Source: Deltaproteobacteria bacterium
GTDB lineage: Bacteria; UBA10199; JACPAL01; GCA-016699445
Length of the DNA: 64,000 bases
NCBI GenBank assembly: GCA_016699445.1
Contig: CP064976.1
Span: 1,736,001 to 1,800,000 of the forward strand
Direction: 5' to 3'
The stretch's first letter is position 1; the number at the start of each line of letters is the position of its first letter. Both the position numbers and the translations under genes were made by a program. Shown piece after piece: positions 25,946 to 35,228 of this stretch. The notes under the pieces are model-generated. The model made no database searches, was not told the DNA's origin, and was given only the letters and a program-made list of their open reading frames with translations.

Positions 25946-27595
25946 TTATTTGTTGGGGCAATAAGCCATCCATGAGAATTTTCTATCTTTAGAAGATGCT
26001 GCTTTAATATTCAGAATAAACCCAAGAGAAGAGACCTGACTAACCCAATATTGAGATTCAGGATCTGACAAAGGCGTGAGCTGTATGTCAGGGATTGATC
26101 CTTTAGTATCGAAGGTCACTTCAGCGAAAGTCGTATAGGGTTTGATGATGACTTTCCCTCGCTGATTCATACATTGTTCAGAGGTGTCTCCTGGAAACCA
26201 GCTTTGTTTTATGAACATCAAAATGGTTCCGCTATCATTGTAAAGAGGTTCCAGAGCAATTCCTAATACAGGACCTGATTGAGTAGCTTTCATCCCATAG
26301 CCTGGAATATTGGATGAGGTAATGTAATCACCTGTTTCAATAGATCCATTAATAGTAGAAACTTTCACAGGAACTCGACCAACAAGGGCTAAAGGAACTG
26401 GAGATTCATCAGGATCAAAAACGCCTTCTCCTAAGATTTCTCCAAATGGATTTGTAGAAATAACCCCAATAGCTTTTGGACTATACGCACGAGTAGATTT
26501 TTTTAAAAAAGCTTTACTTAAAAATCCTTTTTGAGCTCCTTGATATTGAAAACCATCGCCATCAAATATAACAATGTCACCAGCTTCTAAGTCTCCTTGA
26601 GACCCATAATATTCAGCAAGATCAGCCTGAGCACCATCACAGTCTCCTATAGAAACATAACCTGTATCTCCATCACTACCGATGAAACAAAGCCTCTGCG
26701 ATCCTTGAAAATCACTAATGTTTAATACGAGCCCAGCTGCTGTAAATGAGAATAAAGACGCTCCAGCTCCGTTGGTACCATTCATCCCAAGACTATTTAC
26801 AAAAAGTTGATTAAAACCCGCTGGAGTCTGATTCCTGACTGAAAAAGTGGCTGCATTGTTGAGATCGACAATTAGGTTGTTCCCATTAGTGCTGATCGTG
26901 GTTGCCGCATCAACACTTAATGAATCAGATAAATTATTAAAATCGATAACATCATTTCCAATATCAGCTGATTGAATGGTCCCATCAGCTATTGAGGTGC
27001 TTGTTACCGTACCACTTCCAATCGTTAGATTCGTCAACTGACTTCCATCCACCGCTGGAAGGCGTGCGCTGGTGTCGAGTTGGACGATCTTGCTGGCGGT
27101 CGTTCCTGTATCGACAGAAATGGTGTGAGAAGAACCTTCTCCTGTGGATCCTGTGAGACTAATTCCAGTTCCAGCGGTGAGAGATGAGACGTAGTTGCCA
27201 GAAGTGCCAGAACCTAAGGCGACATCACCTGAAACACTGAGCGCTGTAAAAGCAGTATCGGCAAAAGGAGTTGAAACCATTTCCACTCGTGGACTGAGAG
27301 TTTCTGTATTAATGACATATTCCATAAAAACAGCTGCATTCGAAGTGACAGCGTTACAATCAAAGGGAATGCTTAAAACACCATTACTGGGAGTGGCTGT
27401 TCCTGTGATAGCGGTTGTAAGTTCAGCGCCACCCGTCAGGCTAGGATAAAAATGAAGTTCATAATCGACAGAAGTAGTAATGGGATTTCCGGAAGTATCA
27501 GCTAAAGCCATTTGAGAAACACAATCAGTACGAGCGGCAAATGCTGAAGTGGCAGAAAGAAGAATCGTTAAAATTAAAATTATTTTTTTAAACAT
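25946..27595 (-). CDS. Secreted fibre-like protein B1
   Basis: After the signal peptide, a first domain (ARTDCVSQMALADTSGNPITTSVDYELHFYP, then PRVEMVSTPFADTAF) is shared with the fibre proteins at 35229 and 38409. A stalk of glycine-rich repeats (AGTGISLTGS, SSHTISVDTGT, DGSQLTNLTIGSGTV) follows. The C-terminal part (DLAEYYGSQGDLEAGDIVIFDG...YITSSNIPGYGMK) resembles the region that precedes intramolecular chaperones in phage tail-fibre proteins, but no S74 peptidase is visible. It ends in AYCPNK. It is tail-to-tail with the transglutaminase-like gene. Confidence 0.72.
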   Translation of the reverse strand: MFKKIILILTILLSATSAFAARTDCVSQMALADTSGNPITTSVDYELHFYPSLTGGAELTTAITGTATPSNGVLSIPFDCNAVTSNAAVFMEYVINTETLSPRVEMVSTPFADTAFTALSVSGDVALGSGTSGNYVSSLTAGTGISLTGSTGEGSSHTISVDTGTTASKIVQLDTSARLPAVDGSQLTNLTIGSGTVTSTSIADGTIQSADIGNDVIDFNNLSDSLSVDAATTISTNGNNLIVDLNNAATFSVRNQTPAGFNQLFVNSLGMNGTNGAGASLFSFTAAGLVLNISDFQGSQRLCFIGSDGDTGYVSIGDCDGAQADLAEYYGSQGDLEAGDIVIFDGDGFQYQGAQKGFLSKAFLKKSTRAYSPKAIGVISTNPFGEILGEGVFDPDESPVPLALVGRVPVKVSTINGSIETGDYITSSNIPGYGMKATQSGPVLGIALEPLYNDSGTILMFIKQSWFPGDTSEQCMNQRGKVIIKPYTTFAEVTFDTKGSIPDIQLTPLSDPESQYWVSQVSSLGFILNIKAASSKDRKFSWMAYCPNK

Positions 27596-27620
27596 ACAAT
27601 AACTTTGAGTGTGATGATTT

Positions 27621-27695
27621 TTGAAGTCAAACCGAAAGAAGAAATTAGCTAATAAAAATAATATTCGGATGAATTATTATCCAAAAATAAACTGA
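27621..27695 (+). repeat. Dispersed peptide remnant (LANxN...YPK), copy on plus strand
   Basis: Translation gives LKSNRKKKLANKNN, then NYYPKIN and a stop. It aligns with the end of the 16916 frame and with 32041-32125 on the minus strand. No start codon or upstream coding region is attached, so it looks like a gene fragment or a shared regulatory sequence. Confidence 0.5.
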
Positions 27696-27701
27696 TATTA
27701 G

Positions 27702-29243
27702 CTGATTTATAAAATCAACTTTCAATTTGTCTTACGCGATGACGGAGGCAATCTGATTGCCGATGGCCCAATCACACTTAATTTCAAAATCCTCGATGCC
27801 GATGGCACACAGCTCTATCAAGAAACGCAATCCGGTGAAGTGGTGCGAGGCACGGTAAATGTGATGATTGGTGAAGGCGATATTCCAGGATCTGATGCAG
27901 CGACAGGCGGTATCCCTCTGAATGCTTTGGATCCTTCACACGGAGAAAAATTTGTTCAGTATCAGATTGGAACGAATCAACCTGTGGATCCTATTTCTAT
28001 AGGCAGTATCCCGTACGCCATGTGGGCCGAGAAATCGTTTGGTGTGGTGAATGATGCCATCGGAAGTGATGAAATAAAAAATGGCACGATCAAAGCTGAA
28101 GATCTCGAAGCGGGCTCTGTGAAGTTTTCGGATATTGGTGGGTTGATTGGGAATACACAGCTTCCTGTGGATGTGGTTCATCTGAGTGAATTGGAGGCAC
28201 ATAAGAATGATCCACGTGCTCATCGATCAGAGCAGATTCAGTTTACTTACCTTCCGGGAACAACATACCTCCCACCTAGCTCAAGCAGTATTTTATCATT
28301 ACAAGCCGTGATCTCATCCCTTTATGATTCTGTGAATTTTGTGCGGACACGATTGGTCTCCAGTATGAACGAGCACTCCGTTCAAGACATTGCCACGGCA
28401 CATCCTAATGGAAATTTTCCAGCTGGGAGAATTTCTGGGCCTATTATCACCTCTCAAATTGCTGATCGGGCCATTACAGCTGAGAAGTTAGCAGCAGGAG
28501 TCGTTGGTGCTGATTCGATTGCTGATGGCACTATCGGTTCTTCAAAAATTACAGATGAGAGTATTACAAGTGCTGATATTCAGAATGGGACTATTCAGGT
28601 GGAAGATATTTTTAGAGATGAAACAGATTCGAGGTCGTTGGATAATCGGTTTCTAAATGAAGCTGGAGACTCAATGACATGTTCAATCCTCAATTCTGAT
28701 GGATCGTGTTTGAATGTTGGTGGAAATATTTCAGTGAGTGGGACTGTTGACAATGTAGATGTTAGTGATTTGGATCAAGTTGTGAGATCATCTCCAAGTC
28801 CACGAATTAATCATGAAACTAGAATCACAAGAATTGAATCGAGATTCAATGCATCTGGACAAATTTCAGATGCTCAAATTCCACAATCCATGAAGCCTTT
28901 TGCCTTTGCAAGTTTCCATGGTATTGAAACTGAGGGAACCCGTGCAGGGCAGCCGCGATTACCCACTTCATTAAAAAATATTTCTACTATTGAACGTACT
29001 ATTGAATTGGGAGGAACCTGTCCTCTCGAGGGAGGCATAAGAACGGGGCGTGAATACAGAATTTATTTTGCCACAGCCTCTCCAGATACCGACTATATTG
29101 TTATGATCACTGGGACCAACGGCAATTTAACTGATGTATCTGTTATAAATAAACAAACTGATTATTTTGATACTTGTGATGGGTCTGCAGTAGTAGGTGG
29201 AAACGGCTCTTTTGATGTATTGATCTATCATGTAGATTTCTAG
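27702..29243 (+). pseudogene. Fibre-like protein A2, 5' truncated
   Basis: The frame is open from 27702. From INFQFVLRDDGGN it is almost identical at DNA level to the first ~330 bases after the signal peptide of the 21077 gene. The signal peptide and the usual ATG are missing: homology begins abruptly at ATCAACTTTCAAT (27714). The first acceptable in-frame starts (GTG at 27840, ATG about 27861) lie inside the domain. The stalk has DGTIGSSKITDESITSADIQNGTI-type repeats, and the C-terminus (YRIYFATASPDTDYIVMITG...LIYHVDF) parallels protein A1. Without a signal it should not be exported. It is convergent with the 29269 matrixin gene, 25 bases away. Confidence 0.68.
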
Positions 29244-29268
29244 GTATGAGAAATTAAAAAATGAAAAA

Positions 29269-30684
29269 TCAAGGCAATAAGCTGCATCCACTTGATGACG
29301 TAGAAGTGTTTCCCGAGGCCCCTGCACTTCCTGCGCTTTCGGTAATGCCAACTAAAGCTGCGTAATCAATTGGAGGAGATATAGGGCATCGAGTTCCTGT
29401 CCCGACTGTAAACATACTTAAAGGGATGGATCTTATTCTATCTGAAGTGACAGCACTTCGATTCAGTATAATATTAATGCTGTCTCGAGCTCTTCCTACA
29501 GGCAGATTGATATTGGAAGAAAGTGTATTGGATTCATCGACAGAATCCCCATCATTCCAAAACTCTGCATCTCCTAAAATAAAGGGATCTATAAGTCCTA
29601 ATGAGCCCGCTAGATTGTCATTAGAAACTTCTTCTACTTCTGTAGTGTATGCACCTGGTAGTAGCGAAGAGATGGTGTAATTTCCTGTTGGAGTGTATAT
29701 GTCGCCATTATAACAAACTCCTTGAACTAACCCATTGATTGCCCTTAGCCCATGAGGGCATATTCGACCGCTTAAGAATGATACAGCTTCGCATAAAGAA
29801 TCTTCTGTATTCCTAACAATAACATTCACATCTTTCATGGCAGAATTGTCAGATTGAAAGATATCACCTTGAATTGTCCCTGTATTCAATCTGGCAGAAG
29901 CTAATGGATAGATCGTGGTAATACCAGCAACATCGTCTGGATTAAGTGTCATTTGAGATTGAGGGAAATTAAGATTACTGGTTTTAACGGAGTAATAATA
30001 CATTGTGGGAATATATCTATCATATCCTCTAATATCGCCTTCAATGATTTGTTGGTTTACACTAGTATGAGCCAAGCCTAGTAAGTGACCTAATTCATGA
30101 GTCATAAGGCTTACAATAGAGTAGACCCTAGTCGATGAACTGCTGGCATAAGCTCCACTTAGAACAACCATTCCTTGGGCAATTGATAGTGGACTGGTCA
30201 ACGTTCCGTTGATAACCCCAGCTCGTGATTGTCCTAAACATCCAGTTGGGCAAAGATAACCCCTTAAAATAGAATCATCTTGATCAAAAATAATTACTGT
30301 CTTTAAATCTCTTTGAGCCGTACTTTCACAACTTGTTAAATCATTGGTATAACATTCACCTAAGTTTACGTAATTTCTAAAATTCGTCCCATCCACATCC
30401 TCCGGCAACAACCCCTCATAAACAAACCGAGGAGTATTCGCATACGGCGAAGCATTCTCCCAAATATCCATCGCAGCCCGAATCAAGGTACGAGCTTGTT
30501 CATTGGTGAGTCTTCCTAAAGACCCCGGATCCACATAGTAATGAATCGTCGTCCCGGGTTCCCAACCAATAGGAGCTCCGGTGGTGGGATTGATGTAGAG
30601 AAAATTATAACTCCAAGCCTTTTGCTCAAGGGCTAAAAGCGAAACGAAGAATATTGAAAGAATAAAAAGTTTTCTAAAAACCAC
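29269..30684 (-). CDS. Secreted matrixin-like zinc metalloprotease 2
   Basis: This is a paralogue of the 22520 gene, nearly identical at DNA level in the N-terminal ~90 codons and then diverging. The zinc motif is HELGHLLGLAH, followed by LNPDDVAGITTIYP and the same beta domain (GTIQGDIFQSDNSAMKDVNVIVRN). It ends with a Ser/Gly-rich linker and SSGCSLLP. The start is a GTG at 30684. The ATG used by the paralogue is present at 30700 but is out of frame by a 2-base difference in the leader, which could be a small deletion or a sequence error. Confidence 0.82.
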   Translation of the reverse strand: MVFRKLFILSIFFVSLLALEQKAWSYNFLYINPTTGAPIGWEPGTTIHYYVDPGSLGRLTNEQARTLIRAAMDIWENASPYANTPRFVYEGLLPEDVDGTNFRNYVNLGECYTNDLTSCESTAQRDLKTVIIFDQDDSILRGYLCPTGCLGQSRAGVINGTLTSPLSIAQGMVVLSGAYASSSSTRVYSIVSLMTHELGHLLGLAHTSVNQQIIEGDIRGYDRYIPTMYYYSVKTSNLNFPQSQMTLNPDDVAGITTIYPLASARLNTGTIQGDIFQSDNSAMKDVNVIVRNTEDSLCEAVSFLSGRICPHGLRAINGLVQGVCYNGDIYTPTGNYTISSLLPGAYTTEVEEVSNDNLAGSLGLIDPFILGDAEFWNDGDSVDESNTLSSNINLPVGRARDSINIILNRSAVTSDRIRSIPLSMFTVGTGTRCPISPPIDYAALVGITESAGSAGASGNTSTSSSGCSLLP

Positions 30685-30689
30685 CCGAG

Positions 30690-30727
30690 GCGCTTAGCAT
30701 AGTGTTTTGAATAGGCCAGAGGATTTT
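30690..30727. repeat. 38-bp identical repeat, copy 2 of 3
   Basis: This copy is identical to 23985-24022 and 31997-32034. It overlaps the leader of the second matrixin gene. Confidence 0.85.
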
Positions 30728-30853
30728 CATGAAAATCCTAATGTCATTACTATTATGCGACTACAAAGAAAAATTGAGAAGCTGAGAAGGGTAAATTATT
30801 TTTTTACAGATAGCATTCTTACTCTATTTATTATCATTTAAAAATTTAAGTTC

Positions 30854-31962
30854 ATGAAGTTATTAAAGTTCGGTCAACACATGCTTAAAGTAAAAAAGGG
30901 TTTGTTCCCATTATCAATTAACATCTTATATTATACACTTATACTAACCACTTTGTTTGTTTCTTTTTCTTCAATTTTTATAAAGTTACAAAAAGAGCAT
31001 GGTTGGGATAGAAATATTTATTGTGCAGCTTCGCATCTCATAGAGCAAGGTAAGGATCCTTACGATATAAGCCAAACTGGACCTATGACAGGTAATGCTT
31101 TTTCGTTTACCTATCCCGTAGGAACTTATCCTATATTGAAATCAATTTGTTTACATTCAGACTTGGTGGATTTTAAGAATGATTGGTCTGACTTTTATAT
31201 TTTCTTTTATTTAATACTAACTATCCTTTCTTTTTTTCTCCTCCGGTCTTTGACAAAAGATTCAGTTTTTTTATTAGTACTTTTATTCACAGGATTAAAT
31301 TCATTAACGGCAAATTTGGTCGCTGGAAATGTAGGTATTGTAGAATTGTTTTTTGTAAGCTTAAGTTTATTCCTTCTAAACCGCAAACAACCTGTTTGGT
31401 CTGGGGTTGTAATAGGTTATATGGCTTCTTTTAAGATATTATCGTTTATATATTTACTCCTTATCATACTCATTTTTTTGATAGCTTATTAGGCCTTACA
31501 AACCAACATGCACCAATTAAGGAAGTAAGACCTTATGAAGAGAGCCCAGCGCTTATTCTGATTTTGAGGCAATTTTTTTATAACCACTATTATCCGTTAA
31601 GTTTGGTTGGGGTAATCTATGCCTTTATATTTATAGGTCTAATGATTTTACTCTATAAGTTATCTAAAAAAGAAAATAATTTTCTTATTTTTCTATCATT
31701 ATCAGCTTTAATTTTAGGTCCCTTTTTCCCAAGAGCTAAACCATACGGGTTTGCACAATGGATTCCTTTTATTGCGGTATTAACTCACGAATGGAGCCGG
31801 AAGAGAAAAATTATTATCCTTTTTTTTGCGAGCCTACTTCCCTGTCTCCATTATATGTATCCTTTCCATCAAGCTGCACAAGGATTTACTAAAGTGATGC
31901 TCTCTTGCAGTCAGGGTTGGCTTTTTTTGATAACAGTTATTTTTATTTTATTTAGCAGATGA
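30854..31962 (+). CDS. Polytopic membrane protein, GT87/DUF2029-like, one-base frameshift
   Basis: Several hydrophobic helices are visible (YYTLILTTLFVSF; FYIFFYLILTILSFFLL; SVFLLVLLFTGLN). The luminal loop GKDPYDISQTGPM and the GNVGIVELFFVSLSLFLL segment resemble polyprenol-phosphate-mannose-dependent glycosyltransferases of the GT87 group. The frame stops after a seven-T run (31473-31479); a shift there continues as FFDSLLGLTNQHAPIKEV to 31962 with three more helices. The stop codon lies at the very edge of a matrixin gene remnant. It interrupts the pattern of secreted gene pairs and might decorate them. Family call is moderate. Confidence 0.55.
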
Positions 31963-32007
31963 AAGAATAAAAAGTTTTCTAAAAAACACAGGAGGAGCGC
32001 TTAGCAT
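31963..32007 (-). pseudogene. Remnant of a third matrixin gene (leader only)
   Basis: Read on the minus strand from the ATG at 32007, it encodes MLSAPPVFFRKLFILS, the same leader as the 22520 and 29269 genes, then breaks off into unrelated sequence. The 38-bp upstream repeat is intact (31997-32034). The rest of the gene has been deleted. Confidence 0.75.
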
Positions 32008-32034
32008 AGTGTTTTGAATAGGCCAGAGGATTTT
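31997..32034. repeat. 38-bp identical repeat, copy 3 of 3
   Basis: This copy is identical to the copies at 23985 and 30690. Here only the first codons of a matrixin gene remain beside it. Confidence 0.85.
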
Positions 32035-32040
32035 TTTAAA

Positions 32041-32125
32041 AAAAGAATGGGTGTGTTTTTTTGATAAACATTCGTCCAACCCTCATTAATATTAGCTAAA
32101 ACTGCAATTCGCTTTGACTTGAAAA
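32041..32125 (-). repeat. Dispersed peptide remnant (LANxN...YxK), minus-strand copy
   Basis: Minus-strand translation gives LFKSKRIAVLANINEGW, then TNVYQK, bounded upstream by an in-frame stop. It aligns with FKSKQKSILANNNAAWMSF of the 16916 frame, at DNA level too. It lies ~45 bases upstream of a BNR-protein start, so it may now serve as promoter sequence. Confidence 0.5.
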
Positions 32126-32167
32126 GGGGCTTTGTTTAGCAGCGGCGAAAGTATTTTTGAGGTTATT

Positions 32168-33193
32168 ATGAAAAATAAAATATTAAAAATAATTTTGTGT
32201 ATTTCATTTTTGGCTACGGTGTGCCCGGTGCAAGCGGGGGTTGATTCTTGGAGTGATATTGGGCCTGCTGGGAGTTGGGTGAAGACCTTGGTGTTTGATG
32301 AGGAAGTGCCCCACAAGCTTTATGCCGGAACTGCAAATGGAGTATTTTATACGACGGATAATGGTGTGACTTGGACCGCGACACCCACACAGCCTGAAAA
32401 TACCGATGTGATGTCTTTAGTGAAGGTGCCTAGCGTGGCTGGTAAATTTTATGCGGGGACAAATCAGGGTGTGTTTATAACCACGGATGGAGGTACGACT
32501 TGGACCGCGACGCCTTCACAGCCTGCCGATTTGCATGTCTCTGCTTTAGCCATTGACCCAGAAACCACGACGACTCTTTATGCTGGGACTGCCGAGGGGC
32601 TTTTTGTCAGTGTTAATTCAGGTGAAACATGGGCATTAACGACGTCTCAACCTGTCGATCATTTGACGATTCGTGCTTTGTATTTTGATCCGGCAACACC
32701 CCACAAACTCTATGTTGGGACGTATGTCGGGATTTTTTATAGTACGGATTCAGGCGACACATGGACGGCCCTAGCCTCTCAGCCTACCCGATCCGATCCT
32801 CCAAACCCTCGTATTACAGCTATGACTTTTGATCCCAGAACTCCGGCTAAATTTTATGTGGGCACGTATTACGAAGGGATTTTTATGAGTATGGATGCGG
32901 GGGCAAGTTGGACACCGCTGTCTACTCAGCCTGTAGATCTGCATATTTCAGCACTTTTGATAGATACGCACGATGTGATTCCGATGCTATATGCAGGTAT
33001 TTACAGAAGCTCGATTTTTACATTTCAAAACTCAGGTTGTGGCAATCACCAGGTGGAAACGTCCAGCCATGAAACCTGTGATGACGGAAATATCATTTCG
33101 GGAGATGGGTGCAGCGCCACTTGCGAAACAGAAGCAACCCCTTCCAAGACAAATTCAGCCTCAGTCGCAGGCTGTTCCTTGATTCCCCTTTAA
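32168..33193 (+). CDS. Secreted BNR/VPS10-like beta-propeller protein 1
   Basis: The signal peptide ends at PVQA. About five propeller-like repeats follow, each with a core like HKLYAGTANGVFYTTDNGVTWTATPTQP, in which the Asp-box-like S/TxDxGxTW turn recurs. Then comes one myxobacterial disulfide repeat (SGCGNHQVET...ETCDDGNIISGDGCSATCE) and a Ser/Thr linker ending AGCSLIPL. The ATG at 32168 has GAGG upstream and gives a normal signal peptide. A close paralogue lies at 46846. It is probably a surface ligand-binding protein; enzymatic sialidase activity is not indicated. Confidence 0.82.
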   Translation: MKNKILKIILCISFLATVCPVQAGVDSWSDIGPAGSWVKTLVFDEEVPHKLYAGTANGVFYTTDNGVTWTATPTQPENTDVMSLVKVPSVAGKFYAGTNQGVFITTDGGTTWTATPSQPADLHVSALAIDPETTTTLYAGTAEGLFVSVNSGETWALTTSQPVDHLTIRALYFDPATPHKLYVGTYVGIFYSTDSGDTWTALASQPTRSDPPNPRITAMTFDPRTPAKFYVGTYYEGIFMSMDAGASWTPLSTQPVDLHISALLIDTHDVIPMLYAGIYRSSIFTFQNSGCGNHQVETSSHETCDDGNIISGDGCSATCETEATPSKTNSASVAGCSLIPL

Positions 33194-33337
33194 ACTTTTT
33201 TGCATCGGCCAAACTTTTAACCACAACTTTTAACGTCCTCTTGCGTCAAACCTCTTAAATTATTTGGAAAAAAATTGAAAAAAGGGGAAACAAAAACGAT
33301 GGAGTGCCGATAATTATAGCTAAGGTTAATAATCATT

Positions 33338-35188
33338 ATGATGCTTACAAAAAATTCTTTTTTTGCATTTGCACTTTCTGCCCTAGCTAATGCTTGCAGT
33401 CCAGCTGCTGGTAACCCAACTCAACAAAATCCTCAAGACAGCGGCGTTGATGTGTATATGTCTCCTCCCATTAGTGATGCAGCTCCCCTTGATTCTGAGA
33501 TTGTAGAAGGTGGAACCCCTATCCACCAGACTCTTGTAGATCCATCAGTTCAGAATGTGCCAAGTCCGACATTGTGTCGTGAAGTTTTTCAAACAGAATC
33601 GAGTCTCAGTAGTATATTAGGACATCCATCTTGTCGAAAATTAGCTAACAATACTCTATGGCTATCAACTCATGGTGATTTAATTAACTACCCGAGATTT
33701 ACAGATGAACAAAAAACAATACTGGATTCTTACTACAGCGCCATAAGAAATGGAGATAGAACCTTGACTCATCGAGGTATGCCTCTCCCATGTCATAATG
33801 CAGACGCAGCCAATCAAGACCCTATTAAAGATTTTTTTACAGGACCTCAGGCCTATGCTCTTTATGCGGCACGAGTTGCGCAAACATTTGGCTTAGAGAC
33901 TGCTGTGCAGAGAGGAGAAGTTGGTCACTTGCCCTGGTCTATATTGGATTATACTCCAGAACAACTTCAGATCCTGCTCTCTGCTTCTTATATGTTTTCA
34001 TATCAAAATTATTTAATCAGACACAGCGGTCATGAAGGTCAGTATCCTTATTCAACCATCCCGACTATATCAGCCCAAACAACTCTCTGTGATCCAAGGG
34101 ATGGTTTTAACTTCATGTCAGGGAGAAATGGTCCACTTCTGATAGGAGGGACTCAGAGGGAGACTGTTGGAAATGTGGCTCAATGGTTAGCTGACTCAGC
34201 CCTCCACGATCTAACTATGTACCGTGATAGAAGAACAGATCTGCCGGGTCTTTTAAGAACAGTGCAATCACTAGTGACAACTATTGTCAGAGAGCCTAAC
34301 GAATCAGGAGAAATCTTGGTAAGGAGGATAGAGCGAAATGAAGAGCATATTCCTATGAGGCTTGCCTGCAAAAGTGCGGCTGTGACCTTAGAGGCTCTTT
34401 TGCAAGGAGTTAATATACCCGCTTTGGCGGCGTTCAGTACATATTTGCATCCGGACGTTATAGCCATAAATGAGCCTATGCTCCATCCTGATAACCCAAG
34501 ATTGTATAGCATAATCCAGATGGCGCATGGAGGTTTGGCAGTCAATTTGGGAGGAGAACTCTATATACTACCCCATACAGATTTTATTTATGCCAATAAC
34601 TTAAGCAATCCTAGATATCTTCTTAATGCATCAGGAGATGCTATTGCGATCCCCTCTGAAAGCAGTGATTTATTCTTCAGAACGTTTTTTAAAACGCCAG
34701 CACAATTGATGGCAGCTGGTTTTGTCCCTCAAGTGCCTGTGCCTGTTATTCCTAATTCTGGGATGCCGACAACACTCCCTTCTGGGACTACAATACAACC
34801 TTATGACACCAACCCTGAAGATTCTACACGTTTACCTTACGCAAACTTTGGTCGTTATTTAGGTTATTGGGATCCAGCGCCTGGAGAGAGGAGATACACT
34901 GGTAGATCTGCCAATGTTTTCATTGAAGAATGGAGAGCACGTTTTGAGCTGGGTGCTTGGACGGGGTACATCCAATACCAATGTGATGATCCGATCGGAA
35001 CCATACTGACGAATAATTTATTTAACTCTGTTTTTGCAGCTACCAGTCTTACGACAATACCTGGATTAACTTTAGAGGGCATGCGCGAGAGAGCAAGGTC
35101 TATTCAGGAAGTTTATGGATGTGAGACGATCAGAAATGGGGAGCTTAACTCTTACTTACCAGGGCATGTTGCAGGGTGGAGAGATTAA
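33338..35188 (+). CDS. Secreted transglutaminase-like protein 2
   Basis: The N-terminus (FFAFALSALANACSPAAG) is a signal peptide with an imperfect lipobox. The N-terminal domain parallels that of the 24158 protein (IKDFFTGPQAYALYAARVAQTF against AFDMYAAHISQAI; SILDYTPEQLQILLSASYMFSYQ). The putative triad appears as LACKSAAVTLEALLQGVNIP, then MAHGGLAV, then ILPHTDFIY. A Pro-rich linker and a C-terminal ~120-residue segment with single cysteines follow. It is convergent with the 35229 fibre gene, about 40 bases apart. Function is inferred from fold-like motifs only. Confidence 0.58.
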   Translation: MMLTKNSFFAFALSALANACSPAAGNPTQQNPQDSGVDVYMSPPISDAAPLDSEIVEGGTPIHQTLVDPSVQNVPSPTLCREVFQTESSLSSILGHPSCRKLANNTLWLSTHGDLINYPRFTDEQKTILDSYYSAIRNGDRTLTHRGMPLPCHNADAANQDPIKDFFTGPQAYALYAARVAQTFGLETAVQRGEVGHLPWSILDYTPEQLQILLSASYMFSYQNYLIRHSGHEGQYPYSTIPTISAQTTLCDPRDGFNFMSGRNGPLLIGGTQRETVGNVAQWLADSALHDLTMYRDRRTDLPGLLRTVQSLVTTIVREPNESGEILVRRIERNEEHIPMRLACKSAAVTLEALLQGVNIPALAAFSTYLHPDVIAINEPMLHPDNPRLYSIIQMAHGGLAVNLGGELYILPHTDFIYANNLSNPRYLLNASGDAIAIPSESSDLFFRTFFKTPAQLMAAGFVPQVPVPVIPNSGMPTTLPSGTTIQPYDTNPEDSTRLPYANFGRYLGYWDPAPGERRYTGRSANVFIEEWRARFELGAWTGYIQYQCDDPIGTILTNNLFNSVFAATSLTTIPGLTLEGMRERARSIQEVYGCETIRNGELNSYLPGHVAGWRD

Positions 35189-35228
35189 CAGCTTGTGAGT
35201 TTGTAAGCTTTATTCTCGAAAGTTATTT

